DNA from: Procambarus clarkii
Taxonomy: Eukaryota > Arthropoda > Malacostraca > Decapoda > Cambaridae
Direction of reading: 5' to 3'
NCBI RefSeq assembly: GCF_040958095.1
Contig: NC_091217.1
Location: 8,370,235 to 8,434,234 of the forward strand
DNA: 64,000 nt
This document shows, in pieces, positions 18,744 through 31,744 of the stretch. The position numbers were made by a program, and so were the translations under genes. Under the pieces are notes generated by a model that was not told where the DNA came from, did no database searches, and was given only the letters and a program-made list of their open reading frames with translations. Positions within the stretch are counted from its first letter, which is position 1; the number at the start of each line of letters is the position of its first letter.

Positions 18744-21700
18744 GTAAGCAGTGGCGCTGTTTAATGTGGATAAGTTAGTGTGGGTGCGCCAGTGAAGTGC
18801 TTGTAAGGCGATGTTCTCCCCGGCTGGAGAGTGGCGGCGGCGGCGGCCGTTGTTAGTGACCATAGATTGTGGCGGACGTGGCCTCCCTGGAGGCTGCTGC
18901 CCCCGCGAGCGCTGCCGTGTTGCGAATGTCATGGTCCTGGAGAGGAAGAGAGAGAGGGAGCTGTACGAGTGAATGTGGGGATCGCCCCCACTGGAGGAGG
19001 AGCAGCACCACCACCACGTGGGGAAGGAAGTGTGGTGGTGAGCAGCGTGGTAGTGGCGGCGTCGGCCTAGCCAGCCCCGCGCGCCCACCACACACCTCCA
19101 CTACCACTCTTTTTGGGCCCACACACACACCAGCGATTAAAAAAAAAACACTCATACCCCCCCAACCCCCCCCCCCCCTTTACGGTCTTTCACTACAATA
19201 TCAATCAAATTTGACACTAAACCAAACCATAGGGCCAGAATGTGGTGCCACACGCTAGGCTCACTTGCTCCCATTGTTCCTAGAACTCTTTAAAAAGACT
19301 CGTTTAACACTCGCTTCCTCCCACTAAAATAATAAAAAAAATAAAGACCTTGTGGGTATAGTGTACATGGGGGTTTCTATCACATGGCTCATAATGCAAC
19401 AACACCAAATTATAAACTAATTCTTACCCCTCCCCCCCCAAAAAAGTATTCCGTCCCCTTGCATGTACCGAGAAAAGCATCTCTCCGTCATGACTCCCTC
19501 CCCCCACTCACTAGCCCCCCCAGCACCCCCCCCCCTCTTTCCTCATGCCTCGGGTGAGCGCCACCATGACAGGAATGAGTCATGCCGGTCAGGACATTCT
19601 CATGAGAGGGTTTCCACACCGCCTCTCGCTTCCTCCTCCTCCACACGTTTTCCCGCGCAAGCACAGCTTGTCTGAGATTCGTTAGTCCAGCATGACACGG
19701 GTGTGATGGATTGGGACACGACACAGCGCGAGGGATAACGCCCCCACGCTAGATAATGATTTGTTACATCCTGTAAACCGGATCCCAGTATCCATGGCTG
19801 GCGTCGGGAGTGCCTACCCACCTCTGTATAACAATACACAGGATGCAGGACCACAAACATGCACATTTCATGTGGATTCTGTACTTGCCACTGTGCCTCG
19901 CCACGTTCACAGTAGACTAGATTTATGCCACAGGTTGAGAGGGTGGGGGGGGGGGGTTATTCATTGGGATATCACCGTAATTCAGTTAACAAAAACTGAA
20001 GCAAGCCTCAGTATACTGAATTTATAGTGTTCAGTATATTTGTTCATTAGGGAATGTTGATTGGCCACATCAGACAAACATGTTTGTGCTCAATTCAGTT
20101 TAGGTTTGTAAAGTTTACTTTATTAAAGTACATTAAACACCTTACATTGTATGATTATTACCTAGCCTTTATATTCAAAATCAAATCTAGAATAAAACTG
20201 TTTGTTAAATTATAAATATCAAAGCGACCAATTTACAAGCCTAACAATGCATAACAAGAACATGCCAACTATTTGTCTGGACACTGTAACAAGTGGAGCT
20301 ACTTTGCACAGCATAGGGACACCCACACTTGCTCACCACGTCCATGTTTATATTTTTTTTATAAAATATATTTACATGTTAATTTTTTTTTGTGTACATA
20401 ACTAACCAGATGTCTCAGCACACTATATGTACCCTGTACCCTTACTATCTACCCGTCCACTATCCAGAACCCATTGTATCCTCTTTAACAACATTGGAAC
20501 ATCTGTACGTCTGGTTTTCATGCTGCCGTGACGGGACCACAGCTGTCATTTTGTCCATCTGTATTTTGTGAAGCAGAATACTTGGTCACATAAGTAGGTT
20601 GTGTTTCCGTCATGGATTGATTTAATTTTCCAGGAAGACTGCTCGTTTACTTTCAGGAACACATGTTCGGAGATACTGATGAAATCATAGTTCTGAGGTG
20701 TACAATAAATTTTAGGAACACACTCGGCACAATACTATTCCATTTACCTCCATCCAACCCTCACCTTTCAAAGCCCATCCACTCTTTTGTGACGCATTCC
20801 TTTACTATCCAGTTGGGTAGCCATTTGAGGCAAGAAGCCCATTCCCTAACACGCTACCCGCTTGTTCCCCCCGACGCCAGTTGTCAGGCTACGGGAAGGT
20901 AGGTGACAATTTTATGCTGTTCTCTCATAGTAGCCTATGTTGCTGGCTGTTCCTCTCCTTATGCTGTGGGTAGGGGGAAGATGTCTGCTGCCCCACTACT
21001 TGGGTATTACCAGACATCACCTGTCAAGATGTTAAGTTACCTTGGTATGCATAATATTGAAAGCTAGTTTGTAGTAATTGTATTCCCCTTCAAATATTTA
21101 ATGATGGTTGAATTGAAAACATTCTGGGTTATAATCTAGGTTCTAGAGACTAGTTAACACACAATAATGTTCCTGACAGCTATTTCTATACTACATAATC
21201 TAATAGACCCCTTATTGTTTTTTAACTGTACATGAGATTCATAGTATCAATTGTAGAAATCTTATTGTGCCTACATTACTACCTTGAGTATATATTATGA
21301 GGAGGAAATTTTATCATTGGTATTATAAGTCTTATTGATGCAAATAGGTAGTGGAAGAAGAAATGCAAGTATATTTTTTGGCAGCATTGAAATACTGTAA
21401 TGTAGTCCCATCATAGCCTGTATTCTAATGAGGGCTCTCTTGGCCTTTTATCTGATGTATTTGCAATCCATAGGTAACATACGTGGTATCAACTCGTATT
21501 TGACTAATAAAATTCACGGATATATTCAGTATAAGGTTCTTTACTGCTAAAGCTCCAGTCTATAAGCTTTGTGGCAATCTGGACATGTGTAGGATATTAC
21601 CCTGAACAAGTCACTACCTAGTTTTAGTACATCAATGATTTGAATTGCAATGGCTTATTAATATAGATATGAGTATACTAATAGAAATCTAATTTATAGA

Positions 21701-23671
21701 CTACAGATCAAAGTGAGAAATAATTGCATTAGTTAAATTTTTCATACACACTATCGTGCAGCTTCTGCCTCGGGCCATTCTACCCATACACAGCTGCTGC
21801 ATGTTCTCTTAGCACCTGCTTTTAATTGTATTTCAGTTACTGTCTTTCTGCATTGTGTGAAAATTTTCCTTCTTGCATTCATTAATTCTGCATAGTACAA
21901 ATTTGTCATTACCAGCTCCTACTTGCCTAAATTGTTGTATGCTCTCATTTCTTTGATTTGTACATCTTGATTCTAATTTGATTCGCCTGGCTCCATAGTT
22001 TATGGCCATATTTTTGGGAAATGTTTGGATGCAGGGTAAACACTCGGGATTATCCAATTAGTGCTATGGTATAGTTTTTTCAAGTGGTGCAACACCAATT
22101 TGTGTGCAACATATTAGGGTATATAAATTCAACACTTTCCAAGGACATCCTATAACCGATATATATATAATATATACATTTAAAAAGTAAATTTTTTTTT
22201 TTAATTGCAACTGTTACTTTGTATCCAATATTGTTCTACTGTATTTTAATAGCTTTGACTGCTTTTGGCAAGATTTGCAATTAGAGGTATAATTTAATTT
22301 AATATAGTAGAAGTACACTTAATATAAAAAAGGTTTTCATAATGTAGCTTGTGCAGTAGAGGTAGACTGATACAGTACTGTATTAATTAATATTTTGACT
22401 GATACAGATACAATTTTATTAAATGTTACCGCTGCTTAATTTGTCAACTGTGAGCACTGTATTCAGCTCTGTTAATGCTGTATAATGTTTTGTTCAAATA
22501 CAGTATGTATATGTATCTGGTAAAATAAATATTGAAGTACAGGCATCTGGTAAAAATCTTACTGATATGCCCAGATACCAGTACATTGGTACCCTTCACA
22601 AAGTAATATATTCCCTAGAGTTGTACATGCACATCTGTTACTGTAGCAAGTTCTGTGCATTTTAGCATTCATGGTTGTCTTGTTGGACTTTGGTTAACAA
22701 TTTTCAATAGATTTGCTCCAGGAAGGTTATTTTTAAGGCATTTACAATGAAGGCCTAATTGGTCAGGCTATTGGTGCGTGCAGCTCATAGCCCGAGTAAT
22801 ATGAAAGTACAGTACTTTTTCATTTTTAATGAGAAAATATCTTTTGATGAAAGTTGAAATTTTAGGGTGAATTGATTTTAAAGTTTCTTACCCAACATTA
22901 ATTTTCTGGGCAACATAATTTTTAGATTAGTAGGGAGTACTATTGTTGGAATCTTTCTGTATCACTGCATTGTACTAAACTAGCCAAATCCATACAAACT
23001 TTTTACTTAACTACCCACTCTCTCAAATGAATCGGCTCCACCACTACCATGAATTCCAGGTTAAATTATAATGCAACAAGGCTGTTAGGCTGGCAATAAA
23101 GTGCTTGACCTCTTTACCTCCCTTCCCTCCCTCCCTCTCTCCTGTAGTCAGTTACATAAGCACTTACCGGTCATTAAGAGTACAGAAAAGCTTGTAAAAT
23201 GTAGTTAATTTTGGTACAGTACACATGGAGGAGCAGGACATGTACTCTAGTCGTGAATGACAATAATAAACTAGGAAAACGGTGTGATATATCTTTGCGA
23301 AACACCATTGGAGCAAGACTGGGATCAAGCCAGTGTTCTGGGTTACCCAAGATGTGCCTTTGAGTAATTACCTATTGCATATTGTGGTAGTAGGTTAAGG
23401 CATGCATGTGGGGTACTCTTGAATGCTGGTTTGATCCCTCCATGTTGCTCCAATGATGACTGGCAGAATAGTCATATCTGACTAGGCAAAAAACAAAGAA
23501 CGGTACTGTATTGAATAAAGCTGTTGCATTAATATTTGTTAGAAGGAAAATAGCAAGATATAATGTAATTGGGGTGACACAATGTCTAACTTCACGAAAA
23601 GTGACGGTGGTTTGAGGAAATATTGAGGTGTCAATAAATAACACTTCTCGAAATATCGAGGAGGAGAGGTG
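18744..23671 (+). other. Probable intron, 5' part; no other gene seen
   Basis: The first 350 bases stay CpG- and GC-rich, and open frames there on both strands reflect composition (GGC, CAC and TCC runs). After 19,250 the sequence becomes AT-rich and unique. There is a 14-base G run near 19944 and C runs at 19160 and 19430. A frame at 20663-20902 ends in an AAGGTAGGT donor-like site but has no acceptor or family match. I saw no ncRNA. Confidence 0.45.
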
Positions 23672-25682
23672 TTACTGTTTGGAAGGAGAGTTCCCTTTCA
23701 TTGTAATATCAGGCAGTGAGGACTTCTCTGGGGTGCACTCTCTGGCACGTTTTGTCTGCATACCACTAGGTCCTGGTTGTGGCTCACTGTTCAATTTTCT
23801 CTCAACAAAATGATCCATTGAAGATTGTTTTTCCCATCTTTGCAAGATGTGTCTGTAGTGAGGCATCACATTGTCATTGAAAAGATTAATTCAACGGCCT
23901 ACTACAGCTTTCTCTGGGCGAGTCGTTTCAATAAAAGTTGCATTTCTTTCCACATCTGACACCATTTCCTAATTGTTGTGGAAGGGACATCCTCTTCCTC
24001 CTCCACTGGAGAAACATCCTCAGCTGCCTCTTCTTGCTGCTTTTGAAGGGCTTGGAGTTCTTCGGTGAGCAATTCTTCGTTGTGTTCTTCCACCAACTCC
24101 TCCACATCAGCACCATCCAATTCCAGTCCTAGGGAGCCGGTCGGCCGAGCGAACAGCACGCTGGACTTGTGATCCTGTGGTCCTGGGTTCGATCCCAGGC
24201 GCCGGCGAGAAACAATGGGCAGAGTTTCTTTCACCCTATTCCCCTGTTACCTAGCAGTAAAATAGGTACCTGGGTGTTAGTCAGCTGTCACGGGCTGCTT
24301 CCTGGGGGTGGAGGCCTGGTCGAGGACCGGGCCGCGGGGACACTAAAAAGCCCCGAAATCATCTCAAGATAACTCGAATCCAAGGCCATTTGGCTGCCCA
24401 GAGTAACAATTTCCTCAACAATAGGCACTTCATTTACAGGCTCAAACCCCTCAGTCACATTCAGGCCATAATTTTCTCTGGCCAGAGATAAGGGTTCCTA
24501 GAGTCACTTCTTGCCAGGCTTTGTCAAAGAGTTTTAAAGAACTACAAATGTTAAAATGGTGTTTCCAGAACTCTGAGGGTGAGGTTTGTGGCTTCAGTCA
24601 CTTCAAAATATTTCCGGAAAAGTGCCCTTTCATAAAGTTTCTTAAAATTCACTATTTTCTGGTCCATAGGCTGAATTTGAGAAAACTTTAAAGTTGTGTT
24701 TTACTGTGAGAAAATTACTGTATCTGTTCAACAATTCATCTTCCATGCCTGGAGGATGAGCAGGAGCATTGTCGAGGAGAAGCAGGGCCTTGAGTGGCAA
24801 ACTTTTCTCCTGCAGATATTTTTGTATGGCAGGGCACACCACATCATTCACCCACTCCGTAAAAAAAATCCGTCACCCATGCCTTATTATTAGGCCTCCA
24901 CATCACAGACTTGATTTTTCTGCACTTTATACTGTTTGAAAACCCTTGGATTTTCAGAATGTTACACAAGCAAGGGTTTAATTTTCAAATCGCCACTTGC
25001 ATTTCCACACAGCAGAAGCGTAAACCTATCTTTCATAGGCTTGGGTTCAGGCAATGATTTTTCCTCTTTGGTAATGTATGTCCTCTCAGGCAATCTTTTC
25101 CAGAACAGTCCTGTCATCACAATTAAACACTTGTTGCGGTAGGTATCCCTCAGCCTCTACAAACTTTAAATTCTTCAATAAATCTTTCAGCTGCTGGTTT
25201 GTCTGAGCTGACAGCCTCCCCATGCCCCACAACACTATGAATACCACTCCTTTTTTTAAATTTGTCAAACCATCCCCTGCTTGCCTTAAAGTCTATCGTA
25301 TCCACTTGTTCCAGGGGTTTTCTTTACATGCCTTTGTGCAATACCCTGGCTTTCACACAAATGATGGCCTCTGAAACATTATCACCCGCTAACTCCTGGT
25401 TGTGTATCCAAATTAATAACAATTTTAACACTTGCCTCAAGCTTTTGTGGTCTTTGTTTTGTGATTGTTGATACACCTTTTGCCACTTTAGCACTCATAA
25501 TGTCCTTTTTCTTGGCAAGTATAGTGCATATCGTTGACGTGGATTTGTTGTACTGCCTACAAAAGCTCAACAACACGTGTACCATTTTCATGCTTCCGAA
25601 TGATCTCTTGTTTTTCCTCTATTGTCATCCTCACACGAGATTTCTTGCCTTGAACCTTACCACTGGCTTTCTTGGGACACAT
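23672..25682 (-). pseudogene. Tigger/pogo transposase pseudogene (CENP-B type HTH plus DDE_1)
   Basis: The start MCPKKASGKVQGKKS at 25682 is followed by TIEEKQEIIRKHENGTRVVE, the first helix-turn-helix of CENP-B/pogo proteins. A frame change follows, then QYNKSTSTICTILAKKKDI and AAKVAKG-like sequence. Further on are VFNCDDRT (first catalytic Asp region, normally NADETGLFWK), GLFWKRLPERTYI in a shifted frame, LCGNASGDLKIKPL, LLLLDNAPAHPPGMED (second Asp) and QPMDQKIVNFKKLYE (third Asp). The C-terminal part has an acidic, glutamine-rich stretch (EELVEEHNEELLTEELQ), EPQPGPSGMQTKRARE and a final SPSKQ. Several frameshifts and stops and the inserted SINE break it. The protein would be about 550-600 residues, normal for the family. 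It would have cut and pasted its own element by DDE chemistry; it is now dead. Confidence 0.88.
24132..24377 (+). mobile_element. tRNA-derived SINE, family 1, full length, nested in Tigger
   Basis: This is the best full-length copy: head GGGAGCCGGTCGGCCGAGCG (A-box region), B-box CCTGGGTTCGATCCCAGG, then GCGCCGGCGAGAAACAATGG, GTTACCTAGCAGTAAAATAG, CAGCTGTCACGGGCTGCTTC, GGCCTGGTCGAGGACCGGGC and the tail CCCGAAATCATCTCAAGATA. It interrupts the transposase between its DDE part and its acidic C-terminal part. Confidence 0.93.
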
Positions 25683-26106
25683 TGCAAGATATATAACAAC
25701 AACTTTTATGCTCAAATTTCCAAATATCCGACAAAACACTGTAAATCCTTGAGAAGAATTCGGGCAGGGTTGTCACTGGGTACGAGGCACTGGAAAACTG
25801 AGGGGCGGTAGCCGTGCCACCACACGCTAGGTCGGCCCGTACTCGTATCGACACATTCATTACCTGATGCAACATTCGTATTCCGATGCAAATTTTCCGA
25901 CCAAATCCTGCTCGTAACCCGAAAAACTCGTAACTAGGAACGTTCGTAACCTGGGGTTCCACTGCATCTGGCTATTATGTAATGCAAAGGTGAAGTATAT
26001 AATGACATTAATACAAAAATAAACTGTAAGCAATGAATTCAAAGCAAAAAGATATACTGTACTGGTGTACTGAAGACAGCTACCATACCAGCACGGCATC
26101 ACTTAC

Positions 26107-26207
26107 GGTGTGTGTTGGCTGAAGGCAGATGGTGGGTGAGAGAGACCAAGGTGTTCCAAGAGCACTGAGAGAGACTGCCTCTCCAGAGAGATGGCGCCCT
26201 TTATATA
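26107..26207 (-). promoter_or_regulatory. TATA promoter, initiator and non-coding exon 1 candidate
   Basis: On the minus strand a TATATAAAGG box starts at 26207. An initiator-like GCAGTC places its A at 26176, 31 bases downstream, the canonical spacing. The 70 bases that follow lead to CACACACC and then GTAAGT at 26106, a perfect splice donor. No ATG lies in this exon. The Tigger element is inserted 142 bases beyond the donor, within what would be intron 1. Compact TATA genes with a very short first exon are common among arthropod cuticle protein genes, but no downstream exon was identified, so the gene is unknown and may be dead. Confidence 0.5.
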
Positions 26208-27296
26208 GTCTGGCGGTGATGTCAACGCAAGGTGGACATCTGGTCAACTAGCAAACTGCTCGTTTGTGGCTGTGCCTGTGTTTTGAGCTGCACCACTGCC
26301 AGTTGGAGGCAGCTAACTGCTTGTTTGTGGAGGCAAACTACTGGTCAGCAGAGGTGCCCGGCTTGCCTCTTGATTCATACCAGGCCCTGGGGGGATACAG
26401 AGAGGTGGTAGGACTGATGGCTCTTCTGGTGTGGTGTAGATGTAGATTTCCAGTGCAGAGGCATTGAAGGTAAAGGGAAAAGGCAATTCCACTGCTATGC
26501 AGGAGATTCACATGACACTATATTCAGCAACAGAGCCTGCTGGCTGCTCCAAGCAACAGCCTGTTGGACCTTATCACAAGGTCAGGTCCTTGGGTAGTAG
26601 AACTTTCGGAGCACTCTCCAGGTATGCTACAGGTAACATCATATAGTAAGCCATTATGTTATTTCTTTACGTTGGTAAATTAAGGAGGCTTTGTGTAATG
26701 CCATGGACCAGACGGAGCAACCTGTAATGAATTAACTTTGTAACTAATTCAGAAGGTGTAGTCATTTCAGATTAATAATTTTCCATTCAAGAGGCTAGTG
26801 TATGATACGGAGACTAGGCTGGTAAAATTGAAAACAAACTTGGCAAGAAAGTAACCAGTTTTGACATTAGGTTTATCTGTTTGAGTAGCATCACCTGACT
26901 AGATCCTATATTTTGTCAGTTAATTAACTGCATCTGCCAATTTTCATCTACAGTATTTTCAAAGTGCATCTAAATCATCTTGTTGCAATGTTTTAGTTGT
27001 ATGCATATAATTTCCACCCTATTTTTGTATTGGCAAATGTTGCTAGTCACCCATGTAAGTTATTTACATACACGCGCACACGAGAACAAGTTGCAGGTTG
27101 TAGTTTTGGGGCTGCCCATTAGCAACAGTCCAATTATGCAATCTGTTAACTTTAAAATAACCATGCCTTACCCTACTTAGAATACACCCACTACTGTGGT
27201 TCCTACCTTTCAATTTTTTTCAAGGTACAGTAGCAAAGCTACTGGCACAATCCTTTCCACTTAACTGTAGTATAGATGCTGCTTTCTTAGACTAAT
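26208..27296. other. No further gene seen
   Basis: Upstream of the minus-strand TATA box lie three imperfect copies of GCAAACTGCTCGTTTGTGG (about 26240, 26310, 26330). The rest is AT-rich and unremarkable. Confidence 0.35.
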
Positions 27297-27440
27297 AATT
27301 GGGGATCCCAAGTTCAATCCTCGGGTGGGACAGACGTGGTTGGATAGGTTTCATTTCAATTAATGGTTCCGCTCACTTTTCTTCTCTGGAGTAAATAGGT
27401 ACCTGGGATTTAAGCAACTGTTGTGGGTTGTGTGTGGAAA
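27297..27440 (+). mobile_element. SINE family 2, decayed
   Basis: Head with AAGTTCAATCCTCGGGTGGG (B-box), then GTAAATAGGTACCTGGGAT and AAGCAACTGTTGTGGGTTG. The 3' end is not recognisable. Confidence 0.65.
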
Positions 27441-27837
27441 CAATGGCTTTTATTTTTTGAGAAATTGCTTCCTCCATGGTAATTACTAGTTTCTTTATCA
27501 CTAGATTTGTTTGTGTAGGTAGAATAAAGCTCAAATTTTCAATTGACCAGCCTTCTCTCTAGTCTTTTATATTCCAAAGAACCCCTCTGGGTTTGTATTG
27601 TGCGTGTGCTGCAATACACAATTCATTTGTTTTGCTTCACATTTTATTAACATTTCCTGGTACTGTTGTTTTATTATGGTTTATTATGCACACCATTCTC
27701 ATTCTACATTGTCATGGATTGCTTTTCCAACTTAGGACACACTATTTATAGTCGCGTCTGTTTTTCTCATTACTCTGACCTGGGAAAATCATCTGTACCA
27801 TTTTCAGTTTATAAAGTAAAGCCTTTTTCTGGAAATT

Positions 27838-27892
27838 AGTCGGACCCGGTCGTCGACCAGGTCTCCTGGTTGCTGGACTGATTTAGTGATGT
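27838..27892 (+). mobile_element. Short-element tail fragment
   Basis: GACCCGGTCGTCGACCAGGT and CTCCTGGTTGCTGGACTG are shared with 41968-42040. Confidence 0.5.
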
Positions 27893-29504
27893 AGAGTAAG
27901 GTCTCACTGTATATAATATACTATTTATAATGTTAAATATGGTCAAAAGAGAAAAACACTGTTAGCTCTTTCTTTGGTTCTTCACTTGGATAGGAAGTAA
28001 AGTTTACTTTTTTTTTTTAGCATGGCTTTGAAAAGTTCAAATAATTTTCTTTGTAAAGGCAGCACTCATAATAGATTTATGGTACATATACTGCACAGAT
28101 ATTGAGTTTTCATATCTTCATCTGGGCTCGGTTCCCATTTTTACTGAACAAATCTAAAATTGAAATTTTTTTTGGATTTGTTTATTGCTTTTGCCATCTG
28201 TGACATTTTGTCAACAAATTTTTTATGCAGTGCTCAATACTTTTCTTCTAAGATCACAGAAGTGTTATCAGGTTTTGGAATATTTTAAGTTATACATCCT
28301 CTAAATTTAAAAACTTAAGAATGTATATTTGCAAGACTTGTCATTTTCCACCTTTGCTACACTGCTAAAGATTATGGTGTAGTCCAAACACTGCCCATTA
28401 AGGACCACCAACTTGCCATGGCAACAACCATCAGAGGAGTGAGAAAATGATTGCTCATATAATACACATTTACTTAGTAATTAAATGACATTGAATATAA
28501 ATAAAAGCCTTAAGTGTGTGATAAATAATGAGGTTGCTGCAGGCTGTTGCGATAACTTAACTTTTTTAATTAAATTTAAATGCAATGCTCAGTCAGTATA
28601 GTTATTTCACAAAGTCACTGTTAATAACAGCCCAAGTAATAATTAGCCTAAACATTAATAAATACTGTTCCTGTAGTCACAAATAATCAGAAATCATAGT
28701 TTTTCTTGTGGTGTCTCTCTACTGCATAATTAAATGTAGAGGTGTTTGCAGTAAGTAATATACATACTCTCTCCATCTAATACACATTTACAGCACACTA
28801 GTAAATAATATGGTCTTCCAGTTACTAAACCAGATTTGATGACTTCAATAAACTTAAAGGGGAGGGGTTACCTAGCCACTAACTATATATCATTTTTATA
28901 AGGATCCTTTGCCATGATGACCTGGCATGTCTGTCCAATAGCATTGCTCTTGGCACATAAGTCTTGTTGCATCACCATTGACGCTTTTGCTTTCCTGGCA
29001 CTCCTACTATACTATGACCTTTTCTTGACATTGCAGTCTTCTGTCTTTGCCTCTTTGACCCTCACACTGGTCTAGAAAGCTGACTACTACCTGGCAACCA
29101 GGTATAAGAGGCACTGTAAAACATTTTACCGTAGTTTGTGGCAACCTCTGGCTTGAAGTAATCACTAGAATTAAATGTTTTGTAGGACATTTTCTCATGC
29201 TATCATTGTTGGGTATTAGTGACCAACTCCTGTCAGACTGTCCGTTCAATGCTTATTTCACTTGAGTATTCTAGTGGCCCCATTCATAGGCTACCATTTG
29301 TAATTGCTACAATTGCAATGTCACTAGAGTAACTGGACTTCACTGTCTGGTAGTGCACTCCTTTCCTTGTATAACTGATCTACTTGACCAGGACTTTATT
29401 CATTGTTAAATTGAGCCTCGGGCTTCCTAGTAAGTGCAGCAGTGCTTTGCTCTTAGGTGTTCTATAGCCTAGCTGCAGATTACCTGGAGCTACCTGGGTA
29501 GGGT
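27893..29504. other. No gene seen
   Basis: AT-rich, unique sequence. A minus-strand frame at 29007-29249 is open for 80 codons; I do not recognise it and see no supporting signal. Confidence 0.4.
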
Positions 29505-29720
29505 TTTTTATTTATAGTTTTAGTTTTATTCATAGCCCAGCCTGGGGCCAAGCTAGACTTGTAATATCTTAGTCCAACAAGCTGTTGCTTGGAGCAGCCT
29601 GCAGGTCCCCACATCCACTACAACCTGGTTGGTCTGACACTTCTTTCAGGAACTTGGCTAAATGTTTCATGAAGATTAGTGATCCCAGACCTCCACCAGT
29701 CCTAGATTTTAGATTTGTCA
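29505..29720 (-). mobile_element. LINE family A, decayed C-terminal end
   Basis: The minus strand encodes KFLKEVSDQPGCSGCGDLQ and AAPSNSLLD, matching the C-terminus of the copy at 38476-38796 (FLQGVPDQPGCGGYVGLRAA). A 3' tail with AATAAAAC and A-rich sequence follows. It is heavily truncated at the 5' end. Confidence 0.7.
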
Positions 29721-31299
29721 AACTAATTTGCCGCTGGCTCATCAATTGAGACTGATTATGCGAAACTTTATAGGCTTGGCTGTTCAGCCAAGCTGAAACC
29801 TCAAACTTGGCAGTCTTCACAGGAGATTCACAGGCTTGGCAGTTCAGATACCCACGAGCCCTTTTGACTCCTTAAGGTCTGGCTTTGTCGCATTGCGTTA
29901 AACCTCTGCCAATTATGGAACACCTCGCAGCATAACTGCTTATTCTCGGCTCTCCCCTCGAGTTATTGTGACCTCGGTTCGTGCTGCAATTAGCAGGCCA
30001 ATATGAAATTTTGGCAATCTGCTCATGCAGTACAGTACTTAGAGCCCCCCCATCCAACCTGCTCCCAGTCCTGGCTCTGCTCAATCAGATATCCTACTCA
30101 GGTGAGTGGGATATCTGCATGAAGAGACACCACTACTGGATGCCATATTTGAAATCATCCAGCCTAGGCTGGCTCCCTTTTGAAATTATTATACACATTT
30201 TACCATAAATACACTTCTAACTAATGAACTAAAAATTACTTGGGCCTCATTTCAAACAACTCAGTGTGGTACAATACATGTAATTACTGTTAAATGGATT
30301 TTGACCAACTTTTTCAAAGTTTGTTAAATTAGTGCTATTGGTCCAGTTTGCTATCTATAATGCTTAGGAGTAATGTCTCAGGTTAATGGGACATTCAGTT
30401 TTATCAAGGAGAGCCACTTGCCTATCTAGTTGTATGGTAATGTTTTTTCATTCACAATGTGTTTACAGATTATTTTTGATAATTTTATCCTTACTCTTCC
30501 CAATTTTCACTTTATTTTATTATAAACATGTTCATTCATACATTACGAATATCCAATTTTACACTTTCACATGGGAATTATCCAGTTTTATGAAATTGAA
30601 TAGCTGTATGCATTTGCAATTTTTAAAAATTGAAGCAAAATTACATGTATGTAGGATGCAAGACAAATGTAGGATCTGTAAGATAAAGCAAGTACTACGG
30701 CCACTAATATGCACAGCAATTTCGACATAATGTGCAAAAAACTAAAATTAAAGAATACACAGAAATCACAATAGCGTGAACATACTTGATCATATACAGT
30801 ACAGTATACTGTGTGTATAAAAATCATTCACAAGGGGGATGTAAATAATGTCTTGTCTGTCATTGATTACATTCTAACTTTTTAGCACTGTTTAATTATT
30901 TTTTTTAAGTACACTTCTAATGCTTTACCCATGGAGTAGCTACGTAATGTACAAAATATTTGTACGAGAAAAACTTATCACATTGCAAAAAAGGTACACG
31001 GTTGACTCATTAGTGTTAAGATGTACGGTTTGGGTGTTGCTAAAGCAGATAATGTTGAATCCTTTAATTTTACTAATGAAATTAAATACAGTACTGTACC
31101 ACTAATAACTATGGGATTAAATACCAATAATGACTGGATAGGAAGTATGTGCTACAAGTGTGTAATAGGTAGCTAGTCTAGAAGCTAGTCCCATTGGTAA
31201 ATGAATACAGTATTGAGTCTCTAAAATATTAGATTGGTGTGAAACTGTTAAATGAGAGGTGGGATAAGTTTATGCAGGTGTTAAAATTTAGCAAAAGTA
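29721..31299. other. No gene seen
   Basis: AT-rich sequence. The segment 30670-30735 (ATAAAGCAAGTACTACGGCC) looks like a badly decayed copy of the LINE-like 3' end found at 5172 and 14219. Confidence 0.35.
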
Positions 31300-31445
31300 G
31301 TAAACAAGTACCTGGGAGTTAGACAGCTACTACGGGCTGCTTCCTGGTGGGGGGGGGGGGGTTAACAAAAAGGAGGCCTGGTCGAGGACCGGGCTGCGAG
31401 GACGCTGAGCCCCGAAATCATCTCAAAATAACCTCAAGATGATGA
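31300..31445 (+). mobile_element. SINE family 1, 3' half
   Basis: Starts at GTACCTGGGAGTTAGACAGC, includes GGGCTGCTTCCTGG, a 13-base G run, GGCCTGGTCGAGGACCGGGC and the tail CCCGAAATCATCTCAAAATA. The tRNA-like head is absent. Confidence 0.8.
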
Positions 31446-31744
31446 TCAATTAAATGTGCACCACATGTCATTGGGAGCAGGACTTGGTTCCAGCAGTTTG
31501 TGCATTGGGTTTTAAAAGATTACTTTATATATTGCCCAGTATCCTCAGTGAGCAGTTCTTTCCTTTGCTTTAAATGGTTATGATGATCCCCTAATGAAGA
31601 AAAAATGGTTGGTAAACTTTAGGTTTTGATTAATTTATGTGGTCCTTGTATAGCAATCTAAATGAAGTGTGTGGACAAAGACAGGACATGTACTAGAGCA
31701 TTACATCTTACTTTAATAAAATTGAGCCATTTAGAGATAAATTT

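Larger units (their letters stand above)
23672..25964 (-). mobile_element. Tigger/pogo-type DNA transposon with a SINE inside
   Basis: The right edge, read on the minus strand, begins CAGTGGAACCCCAGGTTACG, a typical Tigger-like terminal repeat start. About 280 bases of leader follow, then the transposase remnant, which ends at 23672. The element continues a little further into non-coding sequence, but I could not find the matching inverted terminal repeat between 23200 and 23670, so the 3' end is either diverged or lost. A TA target duplication is not visible at the right edge. SINE family 1 occupies 24132-24377 and is younger than the transposon. Confidence 0.88.

Noticed and set aside
18543-19091. 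182-codon minus-strand frame across the CpG-rich start
   Set aside because: Its Arg-, His- and Ser-rich composition follows the GC-rich triplets of the opposite strand; the exon with a donor is on the plus strand.
21833-22057. 74-codon minus-strand frame with CTNQRNESIQQFRQVGAG
   Set aside because: The composition is suggestive of old coding or LINE sequence, but I have no family match or second copy in the window.
24132-24240. Possible functional tRNA gene (A- and B-box present)
   Set aside because: The same head recurs with the SINE body in several copies, and it lacks an acceptor stem closing the tRNA-like part.
29007-29249. 80-codon minus-strand frame
   Set aside because: Not recognised, no repeat copy elsewhere in the window and no splice or promoter signal.
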